From the NCBI GenBank assembly GCA_963736355.1, contig CAVTOO010000004.1, forward strand, positions 310,001 through 374,000: a DNA stretch of 64,000 bases, read 5' to 3'. Origin of the DNA: CAVTOO01 sp963736355 (GTDB lineage Bacteria; Pseudomonadota; Alphaproteobacteria; Rhizobiales; Xanthobacteraceae). Below, in pieces: positions 54,202 through 62,964 of the stretch. The notes under the pieces were generated by a model that was not told where the DNA came from, ran no database searches, and saw only the letters and a program-made list of their open reading frames with translations. How positions within the stretch are numbered: the stretch's first letter is position 1; each line of letters starts with the position of its first letter. Made by a program: the position numbers and the translations under genes.

Positions 54202-54860
54202 ACGGTCGTAGTCAACGATCGCTCGGTTGCATTTGTTCCGTCCGCACGCCAGTCCATTGCGACGAAGCCCGGTTGTTGTGTCACGCGATCAAGCCATGTG
54301 CGGATGGCCGGAAAGGACGCAAGATCGAAATCGCAAAGATGCGCCAGATGTGTGTAACCGTAGAGTGCGATATCGGCGACAGAAAGGCGTTGGCCGACAA
54401 AAAAATCATGGGTTTTGAGATGGCCTTCCATGATGCCGAGTGCGCGGTAGCCCTTCTCCATCCAGTCTTCCAGCGAATGCTCGTGTAACTCGCGTCCGCC
54501 ATTCACCAGAGCCAGCCAGAAATAGGCCGCGCCAATATGCGGCTCAAGCGAATGTTGTTCGAAGAACATCCATTGCAGCGCCTCGGAACGGTCAAGCGGA
54601 TCGGCCGGCACGAGGTGCGACTGGGCGGCGACGTACCAGAGGATCGCGTTGGATTCGGCGAGATGACGCCCAGGCGCAACTTCCAGCAGCGGCACCTGAC
54701 CGCTCGGATTCTTCGCCAGGAATTCCGGCGTGCGAGCCTCGCCACGCAGAATGTCGACCTCGACGGCGCGATAGGGAATGCCCAGCATCGCGAGTGCCAG
54801 CCGGACCTTGTAGCTGTTGCCCGAGCGTTGCATCGAATAGAGCGTGTAGGGTGGCGCCAC
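54198..54860 (-). CDS. glutathione S-transferase family protein
   Basis: 220 residues, GTG start. YTLYSMQRSGNSYKVRLALA (Ser at the catalytic turn), FLAKNPSGQVPLLEV (cis-Pro), LAESNAILWYVA, and C-domain GQRLSVADIALYGYTHLAH. Co-transcribed with the sugar dehydrogenase. Substrate unknown. Confidence 0.87.
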   Translation of the reverse strand: MAPPYTLYSMQRSGNSYKVRLALAMLGIPYRAVEVDILRGEARTPEFLAKNPSGQVPLLEVAPGRHLAESNAILWYVAAQSHLVPADPLDRSEALQWMFFEQHSLEPHIGAAYFWLALVNGGRELHEHSLEDWMEKGYRALGIMEGHLKTHDFFVGQRLSVADIALYGYTHLAHLCDFDLASFPAIRTWLDRVTQQPGFVAMDWRADGTNATERSLTTTV

Positions 54861-55193
54861 TGTGCAGTCCTATTGATTGCCACGCGGGGTGAACGCGTTA
54901 CCGGCAAGGTAGGGAGCTGGGATCGCTCTCACAACCGCCCTTCTGCCGCATGTCCCGAAAAGGGATGGTGTTGTCGTTCGGGGGCGTATGCCCGCCAAAA
55001 TCTGCTGATGAGACCGCCTGTCACAGCATTGCTGGCCTTTGGCCGCTGGAATGCTGGTGGGAGCGCTGCCGACCTGCGAAAAACCCAAGGAATGGCGGTA
55101 TTCTTGCCGATTCGGTCTTGCCGCTGCGATGCAACAGATTTACGAACAAACCCGTTTGCGCCACGGGGGTGCGACCGACCGGAGTTTTCGAAA
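54861..55193. other. intergenic region upstream of aatA
   Basis: 333 bp between divergent GST and aspartate aminotransferase genes. I see no small gene or strong hairpin. The aatA promoter must lie here but no box is convincing. Confidence 0.35.
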
Positions 55194-56396
55194 ATGGCCT
55201 TCCTTGCCGACAGCCTCAGCCGCATCAAGCCGTCCGCGACCATTGCGGTCACTGACAAGGCGCGCGCGCTGAAAGAAGCCGGGCGGAACGTCATCGGCCT
55301 GGGCGCCGGCGAGCCGGATTTCGACACGCCTGACAACATCAAGAAGGCGGCGATCAAGGCCATCGAAGCCGGCAAGACGAAGTATACCGACGTCACCGGC
55401 ATTCCGGAGCTGAAGGACGCGATCATCGCGAAGTTCAAGCGCGAGAACGGCCTGACCTATCAGCGCAACCAGATCATCATCTGCACCGGCGGCAAGCAGG
55501 TGCTCTACAACGCGCTGATGGCGACCATCAATCCGGGCGACGAGGTGATTATCCCGGCGCCGTACTGGGTCAGCTATCCCGAAATGGTGATGCTGGCCGG
55601 TGGCGAGCCTGTGTCGATCGTGTGTCCAGCCGAGCAGGGCTTCAAGCTTTCCGCCGCCGCACTTGAGAAGGCGATCACGCCGAAGACCAAGTGGATCATC
55701 CTCAACTCGCCGTCGAACCCGACCGGCGCGGCCTATTCACGCGCAGAATTGAAGGCGCTGACCGACGTGCTGGTGAAGCACCCGCAGGTCTGGGTGATGA
55801 CCGACGACATGTACGAGCATCTGGTGTTCGACGATTTCGAGTTCACGACGCCGGCGCAGATCGAGCCGAAGTTGTTCGACCGCACGCTGACCGTGAACGG
55901 CGTGTCGAAGGCTTATGCCATGACCGGCTGGCGTATCGGCTATGCCGGCGGACCGGCGCAGCTCATCAAGGCGATGGCGACCATTCAGTCGCAGGCGACG
56001 CATGCGCCGTCGTCGATCTCGCAATGGGCGGCGGTCGAGGCGCTGAACGGCTCGCAGGATTTTATTCCCGAGAGCCAGAAGCTGTTCAAGGATCGTCGCG
56101 ATCTCGTCGTCGGCATGCTCAACCAGGCCAACGGCATCACCTGCCCGCGACCGGAAGGCGCCTTCTATGTCTATCCGTCCTGCGCCGGCACGATCGGCAA
56201 GACCACGCCGTCGGGCAAGGTGATCAAGGATGACGAGGATTTCGTCACCGAGCTGCTTGAGGCCGAGGGCGTTGCAGTTGTCCACGGCTCGGCGTTCGGG
56301 CTTGGGCCGGCCTTCCGCATTTCCTATGCGGCCAAGACCGCCGACCTTGAGGAAGCCTGCAAGCGAATCCAGCGGTTCTGCGGCAGCCTGAAATAA
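55194..56396 (+). CDS. aatA: aspartate aminotransferase, class I PLP type Ib
   Basis: 400 residues. RIKPSATIAVTDKARALK, GLGAGEPDFDTP, PYWVSYPEMV, NSPSNPTGAAYS (Asn), VNGVSKAYAMTGWRIGYAGG (Schiff-base Lys in SKA, Arg in GWRIG). Class Ib enzymes in alphaproteobacteria transaminate aspartate and often prephenate. MAFLADSLSR is the start; long upstream frame rejected. Confidence 0.93.
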   Translation: MAFLADSLSRIKPSATIAVTDKARALKEAGRNVIGLGAGEPDFDTPDNIKKAAIKAIEAGKTKYTDVTGIPELKDAIIAKFKRENGLTYQRNQIIICTGGKQVLYNALMATINPGDEVIIPAPYWVSYPEMVMLAGGEPVSIVCPAEQGFKLSAAALEKAITPKTKWIILNSPSNPTGAAYSRAELKALTDVLVKHPQVWVMTDDMYEHLVFDDFEFTTPAQIEPKLFDRTLTVNGVSKAYAMTGWRIGYAGGPAQLIKAMATIQSQATHAPSSISQWAAVEALNGSQDFIPESQKLFKDRRDLVVGMLNQANGITCPRPEGAFYVYPSCAGTIGKTTPSGKVIKDDEDFVTELLEAEGVAVVHGSAFGLGPAFRISYAAKTADLEEACKRIQRFCGSLK

Positions 56397-56510
56397 AAGT
56401 TCCATCCCGGTTCCCCTCGCGGAACTTTTGCGGATAGACTCACTTGAGTCTGTGCGAGGCCGTTCGCGTCAGCGAGCGGCCACAGACGTGCTTCAACCGG
56501 GAGAATCTCC

Positions 56511-56981
56511 ATGCGTCCTGTTCGAATTGCACTTGTCGGCGTCGCTTTGGCCGTTGCCGCGACGACGGCCGCCAGCGCCCAGTCGCGAGTCCGTGTCGGC
56601 GTTCTTGATTGCCGCGGCGGAACCAATGTCGGCCTGATCTTCGGGTCGCAGACCACCATGAATTGCTTGTTTAACAGTGGCCGGAGTTCATATCCCTATG
56701 TTGCGACGGTCAGCCGCCTCGGCCTCGATGTCGGCATCACCAATAATGTCTCGATGGCGTGGGGCGTCTTCGCGCCGACCAACCGCATCGGGCCGGGCGA
56801 TCTCGCCGGCGGCTTTGCCGGGGCGGGCGCGAATGCCACTGTCGGCATCGGCGGCGGCGCTAACGTACTGATCGGCGGTTCGGCGAATTCCATTGCACTG
56901 CAGCCGCTCAGCCTGCAGGGACAGACCGGCATCAATCTCGCCATTGGCGTGACTGGCCTGCGGCTCACGCCTGGCCGCTGA
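56511..56981 (+). CDS. DUF992 domain-containing secreted protein
   Basis: 156 residues. Signal peptide ending TAASAQ; RVRVGVLDCRGGTNVGLIFG with Cys, MNCLFN, MAWGVFAPTN, GGGANVLIGGSANSIALQP are the DUF992 pattern. GGGAGAATCTCC precedes the ATG. Periplasmic, function unknown. Confidence 0.9.
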   Translation: MRPVRIALVGVALAVAATTAASAQSRVRVGVLDCRGGTNVGLIFGSQTTMNCLFNSGRSSYPYVATVSRLGLDVGITNNVSMAWGVFAPTNRIGPGDLAGGFAGAGANATVGIGGGANVLIGGSANSIALQPLSLQGQTGINLAIGVTGLRLTPGR

Positions 56982-57009
56982 TACAATTCTGTTTGACTCA
57001 AATTTGAGG

Positions 57010-57042
57010 GCGGGCTGCGCAAACAGCCCGCTCTTTTTTATT
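57010..57042 (+). terminator. rho-independent terminator after DUF992 gene
   Basis: GCGGGCTG-CGCAAA-CAGCCCGC followed by TCTTTTTTATT, 28 bp after the stop codon. Confidence 0.92.
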
Positions 57043-57235
57043 GGAAATCCATTTGGATTCACGGTGTTGCATTCATTCCTTCGCACCGCCGCATATTCGT
57101 CTCGGCCTTTTTTAGTCGTCGGGCTTTCGCACAGCCGCCGCGATTTGATCTTGCCAGCGCCAATCTCCCCTGAGACGATCATTGCAGCCGACCTTCATCA
57201 TGAGGGCCGACGCTCCACAGACAGAGGAGGCGTCA

Positions 57236-59276
57236 ATGGGCAAGAGTCCCCGCGGTCCCCGGTGCATCGCGCTGGTGGGACCGTTCCAAAGCGGCAAGAC
57301 CACACTTCTCGAAGCCATTCTCGCGCGCACGGGTGCCATTCCTCGCCAGGGTCAGGTCGAGGCCGGCACAACTGTCGGCGATGCATCAGCCGAAGCACGT
57401 GAACACTTGATGAGTCTCGAACTCACCGCCGCGACCACGACATTCATGGACGACAGCTACACGTTTCTCGATTGTCCGGGCTCCGTCGAATTTCTCCACG
57501 ACATGCGCCTGGCGCTTCCCGCCGTCGATGCGGCCGTCGTGGTGTGCGAGGCCGATGCGCGCAAGCTGCCGCAGTTGCAGCTGATCCTGCGCGAGCTTGA
57601 AGAGCAGAACATTCCCCACATGCTGTTCCTCAACAAGATCGACAAGGCCGACAAGCGCGTGCGCGAGACGCTGGCGCTGTTGCAGGCCGCATCGCGCACG
57701 CCTCTGGTGCTGCGCCAGATTCCGATCTGGAAAGACGGCATTGTGCAGGGGTTCGTCGATCTCGCGCTGGAGCGCGCCTTCGTTTATCGCGAGCACATGC
57801 CATCTGCGGTGGTCGCGCTTGAAGGCAGCGACCTCGAGCGCGAGAAGGATGCGCGCTTCTCGATGCTGGAGAAGCTCGCCGATCACGACGACGCGCTGAT
57901 GGAGCAACTTCTCGAAGACGTGCCGCCGCCGCGCGATCTCGTGTTCGACGATCTTGCGCGCGAATTGCGCGAGGGCATCATCTGTCCGGTGCTGCTCGGC
58001 TCGGCCACGCGCGCCAACGGCGTGCTGCGGCTGATGAAGGCGTTGCGCCACGAAGTGCCGGGGGTGGCGCAGACGGCCGACGCGCCTCGGCGTCGGCGGT
58101 GCGGAGTCCGTCGCTTATGTGATGAAGACCACGCACACGCAGCACGGCGGCAAGCTGTCGCTGGTACGCGTGCTGTCGGGTCAGATCGCCGACGGCGCAA
58201 CGCTGTTGTCGCCTGACGGCGAAGCCGGACGAGTCTCCGGATTGCTCTCGCCGATACCCGGGCAGCCCGCGAAAAAGACGTCGGCTTCGGCGGGAGAAAC
58301 CATTGCGCTGGCAAAGCTCGAACACGCCCGCACCGGCGACACGCTGACGGCCGGCAAGAAAGCGCATCCCGCGCTTGCCGACATCAAGCCACCGGCGCCC
58401 GTGCTCGCGATCGCCGTCGGCGCCAGAGATCGCAAGGACGACGTCAGGCTCGGTCAGGCCTTGATGCGGCTGAGCGAGGAAGATCCGTCGCTCACCGTCG
58501 TGCACGATCCCGCCACGCACGATGTCGTGCTGTGGGGACAGGGCGAGATGCATCTGCGCGTTGCGGTCGAGCGCCTGACGCAGCGTTTCGGCGTGACGCT
58601 CGAGCAGCATCCGCCCGCCGTCGGCTATCGCGAGACCATCCGCAAGCCGATCACGCAGCGCGGCCGTCACAAGAAGCAATCGGGAGGTCATGGCCAGTTC
58701 GGCGATGTCGTGCTCGAGATCAAGCCGTTGCCGCGCGGCGGCGGCGTTGCCTTCGGCGAGCGTATTACCGGCGGCGTGGTGCCGCGCGGTTATATCCCTG
58801 CGGTCGGCGAGGGCGTCACCGACGCGCTCAAGCAGGGGCCGCTCGGATTTCCGGTGGTCGATGTCGCGGTGTCGCTGATCGACGGCTCGTATCACTCCGT
58901 CGATTCCTCCGACATGGCGTTCCGCATTGCGGGCCGCATCGGCGTCGTTGAGGCGCTGCCGCAATGCCAGCCGGTGCTGCTTGAGCCCATTCACACCGTC
59001 GAGATCGTGTGCCCGACCGAGGCGACGGCGAAAATCAACGCGATCCTGTCCGGGCGTCGCGGGCAGATCCTGTCGTTTGAGACGCGCGAAGGATGGAACG
59101 GCTGGGACGCCGTGCGGGCGATGATGCCGGAGGCGGAAATCGGCAACCTCATCGTCGAGGTGCGCTCGGCCACGGCCGGTGCCGGAACATTCACCAGCCG
59201 TTTCGATCATATGGCGGAGATGACGGGCCGCGCAGCCGATCAGGCCATTGCGGCCCGGCGGGCGACGGCGGCATAG
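57236..59276 (+). CDS. EF-G-like translational GTPase (one frameshift)
   Basis: About 680 residues. P-loop GPFQSGKTTLLEAIL, switch II region DCPGSVEFLHDM (Cys-Pro-Gly for the usual DTPGH), NKID with KADKR, then EF-G domains II (VMKTTHTQHGGKLSLVRVLSG), III (EEDPSLTVVHDPATHDVVLWG, GQGEMHLRVAVERL), IV and V. The DTPGH histidine is replaced by Ser, so GTP hydrolysis may be altered. Frame breaks near 58090 between domains G and II. GGAGG lies before ATG 57236. It is the non-canonical EF-G paralogue seen in alphaproteobacteria, not fusA. Confidence 0.87.
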
Positions 59277-59370
59277 GGCACACGCGGCTGTGAAGGAATA
59301 ATGCGGCGGCGCCGGTGTAGAACACCGGTCGCACCGCCTTATGCGGGTGCCCGTCCTCAGGAGAATTTCC

Positions 59371-60004
59371 GTGCTGAACAAGAAAACGATGTTGTCCGTC
59401 GCTCTGCTGACGGCGGTCCTTGGTTTGTCGGAAGCTGCTGTTGCGCAGATGACTCCGAACCCGGCAGCGCAACCGGTGCGCGTGCGCGGCACCATCACCG
59501 CGATCGATGGACCGCTGCTTGTGGTCAAGGGCCGCGACGGCGCCGAGATGAAGATCGTGACGCCCGACAATCTCGTCGTCAGCGCCATGGTCCCGATCAA
59601 GCTCTCCGATGTGAAGGTCGGCTCCTATATCGGCGTCGCCGCCATGCCGCAGTCCGACGGCAGCCAGAAGGCGATCTCGGTGAGCATCTTTCCGGAAGCC
59701 GCGCGCGGCGTCGCCGAGGGTTTCCGCCCGTGGGATGTGCGGCCCAATTCGACCATGACCAACGCCACGGTCGCGGAGTTCGTCGCCGGCAACTGACGGT
59801 CAGACGCTGCTGGTCAAGTACAAGGACGGCGAGAAGAAGGTTCTCATCACGCCGGAGACGTCGATCGTCACCACGGTCGCAGGAGAAAAGTCCGAGTTGA
59901 AAGTCGGCGCTTCCGTCATCATCAATGGCGCGACGCGCAAGCCCGACGGCACGCTGGAGGCCGCGCGCATCACCGTCGGTCGCGGCGTCACGCCGCCCAT
60001 GTGA
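59371..60004 (+). CDS. hypothetical secreted protein, DUF5666-like (one frameshift)
   Basis: About 211 residues. GTG start with AGGAGA 7-12 bp upstream, signal peptide MLNKKTMLSVALLTAVLG to AVAQ. Two similar OB-like halves: VRVRGTITAIDGPLLVVKGRDG..MKIVTPD and GQTLLVKYKDGEKKVLITPE..SELKVG, an internal duplication. The frame breaks near 59795 (after EFVAGN). No known function. Confidence 0.65.
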
Positions 60005-60051
60005 GCATGACCCCAAAAAGTGGAAGCCGGTTTTTGGATCAGGTCATGCTC
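60003..60051. repeat. REP-like palindrome between convergent genes
   Basis: GAGCATGACCCCAAAAAGTG then GAAGCCGGTTTTTGGATCAGGTCATGCTC; outer arms GAGCATGAC / GTCATGCTC. It begins on the stop codon of the preceding gene (TGA 60002-60004). Confidence 0.85.
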
Positions 60052-60073
60052 GCAAAAACATAGAGAGTAAAAC

Positions 60074-61207
60074 CTACATCAGCGTGTTGCGGTTGATCTC
60101 CGCCGGACGGCGGTGGCCGCACATGCCCATGGTCAGGTCGAGTCCGCCCCGAATGATGTCGATGGCCTTGGCGACGCCCGCTTCGCCGCCGGCGCCCAGG
60201 CCGTAGGCATAGGCGCGGCCGAGCAGGCAGGATTTCGCCCCGAGCGCCATCGCGCGCACGACATCCTGTCCGCTGCGGATGCCGCCGTCGAACATCACGT
60301 CGATGTCGTGGCCGACCGCGTCGACGATCTGCGGCAGCACTGAAATCGTCGAGGGCGCGCCGTCGAGCTGTCGGCCGCCATGGTTCGACACCACCAGCGC
60401 CTGCGCGCCGCTCTTTACCGCGTTGCGCGCATCGTCTTCGTCGAGGATGCCCTTGATCAGCAGCTTGCCGGGCCAGATCGAGCGAATCCAGTCCACGTCC
60501 TTCCACGTCAAAGCCGGATCGAATTGCGCGGCGATCCATTGCGCCAGCGAACCGAGATTATCGCTGCCTTTCAGTTTGCCCGCGAGATTGCCGAAGGTCT
60601 TGCGCTTGCCGTTGAGCACGCCGAAGGCCCATGTCGGCTTGGTCGCGACATCGAGCACGTTTTTCAGCATCAGCTTCGGCGGCACGGTGATGCCGTTGCG
60701 CACGTCGCGGAAGCGCGTCGCGTTCAGCGTCAGATCGACCGTCAGCATCAGCGCGGAGCATTTGGCCGCGATGGCGCGTTCCACCAGCTCGCGCGTGAAG
60801 CCGCGGTCGCGCATCACATAAAGCTGGAACCAGAACGGCTTGTCGACGCCGCTGGCGACGTCCTCGATGGAGCAGATCGACATCGTCGAGAGTGTGTAGG
60901 GGATGCCCGCCTTCTGCGCGGCGCGACAGGCATGAATTTCGCCGTCGCCATATTGCGTGCCGGACAATCCGATGGGGCCGAGGCCGAAGGGCAGTGCGGA
61001 TTTTTCGCCCATGATGGTGGTCGAGAGATCGCGATTATCGACATCGACGAGCACGCGCTGGCGGAACGGGAACTTTTGCAGGTCCTCGCAATTGGCGCGC
61101 AGGGTCTGCTCGGTGTAGGCGCCGCCGTCGATATAGTCGAAGAAGGCGCGCGGCACGTTGCGCCGGTGACGCGTGCGCAGGTCGTCGATGCAGATGGCGT
61201 TTTTCAC
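60074..61207 (-). CDS. lldD: FMN-dependent alpha-hydroxy acid dehydrogenase (L-lactate type)
   Basis: 377 residues, TIM barrel. RAFFDYIDGGAYTEQTLRAN start, STMSICSIEDVASG, FWFQLYVMRDRGFTRELVERA, LTVDLTLNATRFRDVRNG, VVSNHGGRQLDGA (catalytic His and Arg), FDGGIRSGQDVVRAMALGAK (FMN phosphate). Oxidises L-lactate or a related 2-hydroxy acid to the keto acid, membrane-associated. The exact acid is not certain. Confidence 0.87.
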   Translation of the reverse strand: MKNAICIDDLRTRHRRNVPRAFFDYIDGGAYTEQTLRANCEDLQKFPFRQRVLVDVDNRDLSTTIMGEKSALPFGLGPIGLSGTQYGDGEIHACRAAQKAGIPYTLSTMSICSIEDVASGVDKPFWFQLYVMRDRGFTRELVERAIAAKCSALMLTVDLTLNATRFRDVRNGITVPPKLMLKNVLDVATKPTWAFGVLNGKRKTFGNLAGKLKGSDNLGSLAQWIAAQFDPALTWKDVDWIRSIWPGKLLIKGILDEDDARNAVKSGAQALVVSNHGGRQLDGAPSTISVLPQIVDAVGHDIDVMFDGGIRSGQDVVRAMALGAKSCLLGRAYAYGLGAGGEAGVAKAIDIIRGGLDLTMGMCGHRRPAEINRNTLM

Positions 61208-61527
61208 GATGGCGTTCCCCCGGCCTGCGGCGTTGGTCGCCGCTGTGTATTTTGTTTAGAGTTCCGCGCGCACGAATCCAAGCAGGACAGAGGTCGAATA
61301 TGTCCGTTGCCTTGGCGTCCGGGCGGATGCCGAACGATCTGCCGCTCACGGAGCCGCCCGTTCACGCTATTTCTTAACACTATGGACGAACAATCGAAAT
61401 CGGCTTCGGCGGCACCGGCCGATGGTAACTTTTCCTCATATTTTGTGAGGTTATCTACCCGCTTTGGCTCTATAAGGTCGCCGGAACGGGTGCCCACCGC
61501 ATGATGTGTCGGGGGCAGGGGTAGATC
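61208..61527. other. divergent intergenic region upstream of glmM
   Basis: 320 bp with the promoters of lldD and glmM. An AT-richer part (61410-61470) is visible. I see no repeat and no small gene; GGGGTAGATC just precedes glmM. Confidence 0.35.
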
Positions 61528-62868
61528 ATGACCAGAAAATATTTCGGCACGGACGGCATTCGCGGCCGCGCAAACGGCGTCATCACGCCTGAACTCGCGC
61601 TCAAGGTCGGTCAGGCTGCCGGGCTTGTGTTTCATCGCGGCGAACATCGCCATCGTGTCGTCATCGGCAAGGACACGCGCCTGTCGGGCTACATGATCGA
61701 GACGGCATTGGTCGCCGGTTTCACCTCGGTCGGCATGGACGTACTGCTGCTCGGCCCGATGCCGACGCCATCGGTGGCAATGCTGACGCGCTCGATGCGC
61801 GCCGATCTCGGCGTCATGATCTCGGCCTCGCATAATCCGTTCGACGACAACGGCATCAAGCTGTTTGGTCCGGACGGCTTCAAACTGTCTGACCATGTCG
61901 AGCGCGACATCGAGAAATTGATCGACGAGGATATCACGCGCAAGCTGGCGCAGAGCGCCGATCTCGGCCGCGCCCGCCGCATCGACGGCGTTCACGACCG
62001 CTATATCGAATTCGCCAAGCGCACCTTGCCGCGCGACATCAGCCTTGATGGGCTACGCGTCGTCGTCGATTGCGCCAACGGCGCGGCCTACAAGGTTGTG
62101 CCCGAAGCGCTGTGGGAACTTGGCGCCGACGTGATTTCCATTGGCGTGGAGCCCGACGGCTTCAACATCAACAAGGATTGCGGTTCGACCGCGCCGGAAG
62201 CCCTCAGTCGCAAGGTGCGCGAGATGCGCGCCGATATCGGCATTGCGCTCGATGGCGACGCCGACCGCGTGCTGCTGGTCGATGAACGTGGTCACGTCGT
62301 CGATGGCGACCAGTTGCTGGCCGTGATCGCGCAGAGCTGGAAGGAAGACGGGCGGTTGTCTCAGCCGGGCGTGGTCTCCACCGTCATGGCCAATCTCGGC
62401 TTCGAGCGTTATCTCTCGAGTCTCGACCTCAAGCTGATCCGCACGCAGGTTGGCGACCGTTACGTTCTCGAGCAGATGCTCGCACAAGGCTACAATGTCG
62501 GCGGCGAACAATCCGGCCACATCATTCTGTCGGATTTCACGACCACGGGCGACGGATTCGTCGCCGCGCTGCAGGTGCTGGCGGTGGTGCAGAAGCTCGG
62601 CCGTCCGGTGTCGGAAGTCTGCCATCGCTTCGAGCCGCTGCCGCAGATCCTGAAAAACGTCCGCTATCGCGGCAAGCCGCTCGAGGATCCGGGCGTCAAA
62701 TCGGCCATCAAGGATGCCGAGACCCGGCTCAACGGCCATGGCCGTCTGCTGGTGCGTCCGTCCGGTACTGAGCCCGTGATCCGTGTCATGGGTGAAGGCG
62801 ACGACCGCGACCTGATCGAGGATGTCGTCGAGACCATCATCGCCGCTGTCGGACGTACGGCTGCCTAA
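61528..62868 (+). CDS. glmM: phosphoglucosamine mutase
   Basis: 446 residues. Converts glucosamine 6-phosphate to the 1-phosphate for peptidoglycan and LPS. KYFGTDGIRGRAN start, phosphoserine loop VMISASHNPFDDNGIKLFG, metal loop ALDGDADRVLLVD, substrate loop GGEQSGHIIL and phosphate-binding VRPSGTEPVIRVM are intact. Confidence 0.95.
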   Translation: MTRKYFGTDGIRGRANGVITPELALKVGQAAGLVFHRGEHRHRVVIGKDTRLSGYMIETALVAGFTSVGMDVLLLGPMPTPSVAMLTRSMRADLGVMISASHNPFDDNGIKLFGPDGFKLSDHVERDIEKLIDEDITRKLAQSADLGRARRIDGVHDRYIEFAKRTLPRDISLDGLRVVVDCANGAAYKVVPEALWELGADVISIGVEPDGFNINKDCGSTAPEALSRKVREMRADIGIALDGDADRVLLVDERGHVVDGDQLLAVIAQSWKEDGRLSQPGVVSTVMANLGFERYLSSLDLKLIRTQVGDRYVLEQMLAQGYNVGGEQSGHIILSDFTTTGDGFVAALQVLAVVQKLGRPVSEVCHRFEPLPQILKNVRYRGKPLEDPGVKSAIKDAETRLNGHGRLLVRPSGTEPVIRVMGEGDDRDLIEDVVETIIAAVGRTAA

Positions 62869-62964
62869 CTCAGCGGCCTTCTCTGGCCTCCTGCAGATCT
62901 GATCTGCGTCGCAGCAACTGGCTGCGGTGCAGACTTGTCTGTAGGAACGGGCCTGGAGACAGAC

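Noticed and set aside
59320..59340. Terminator after the EF-G-like gene
   Set aside because: CCGGTGT-AGA-ACACCGG is a good hairpin but no T run follows and it lies directly before the next gene.
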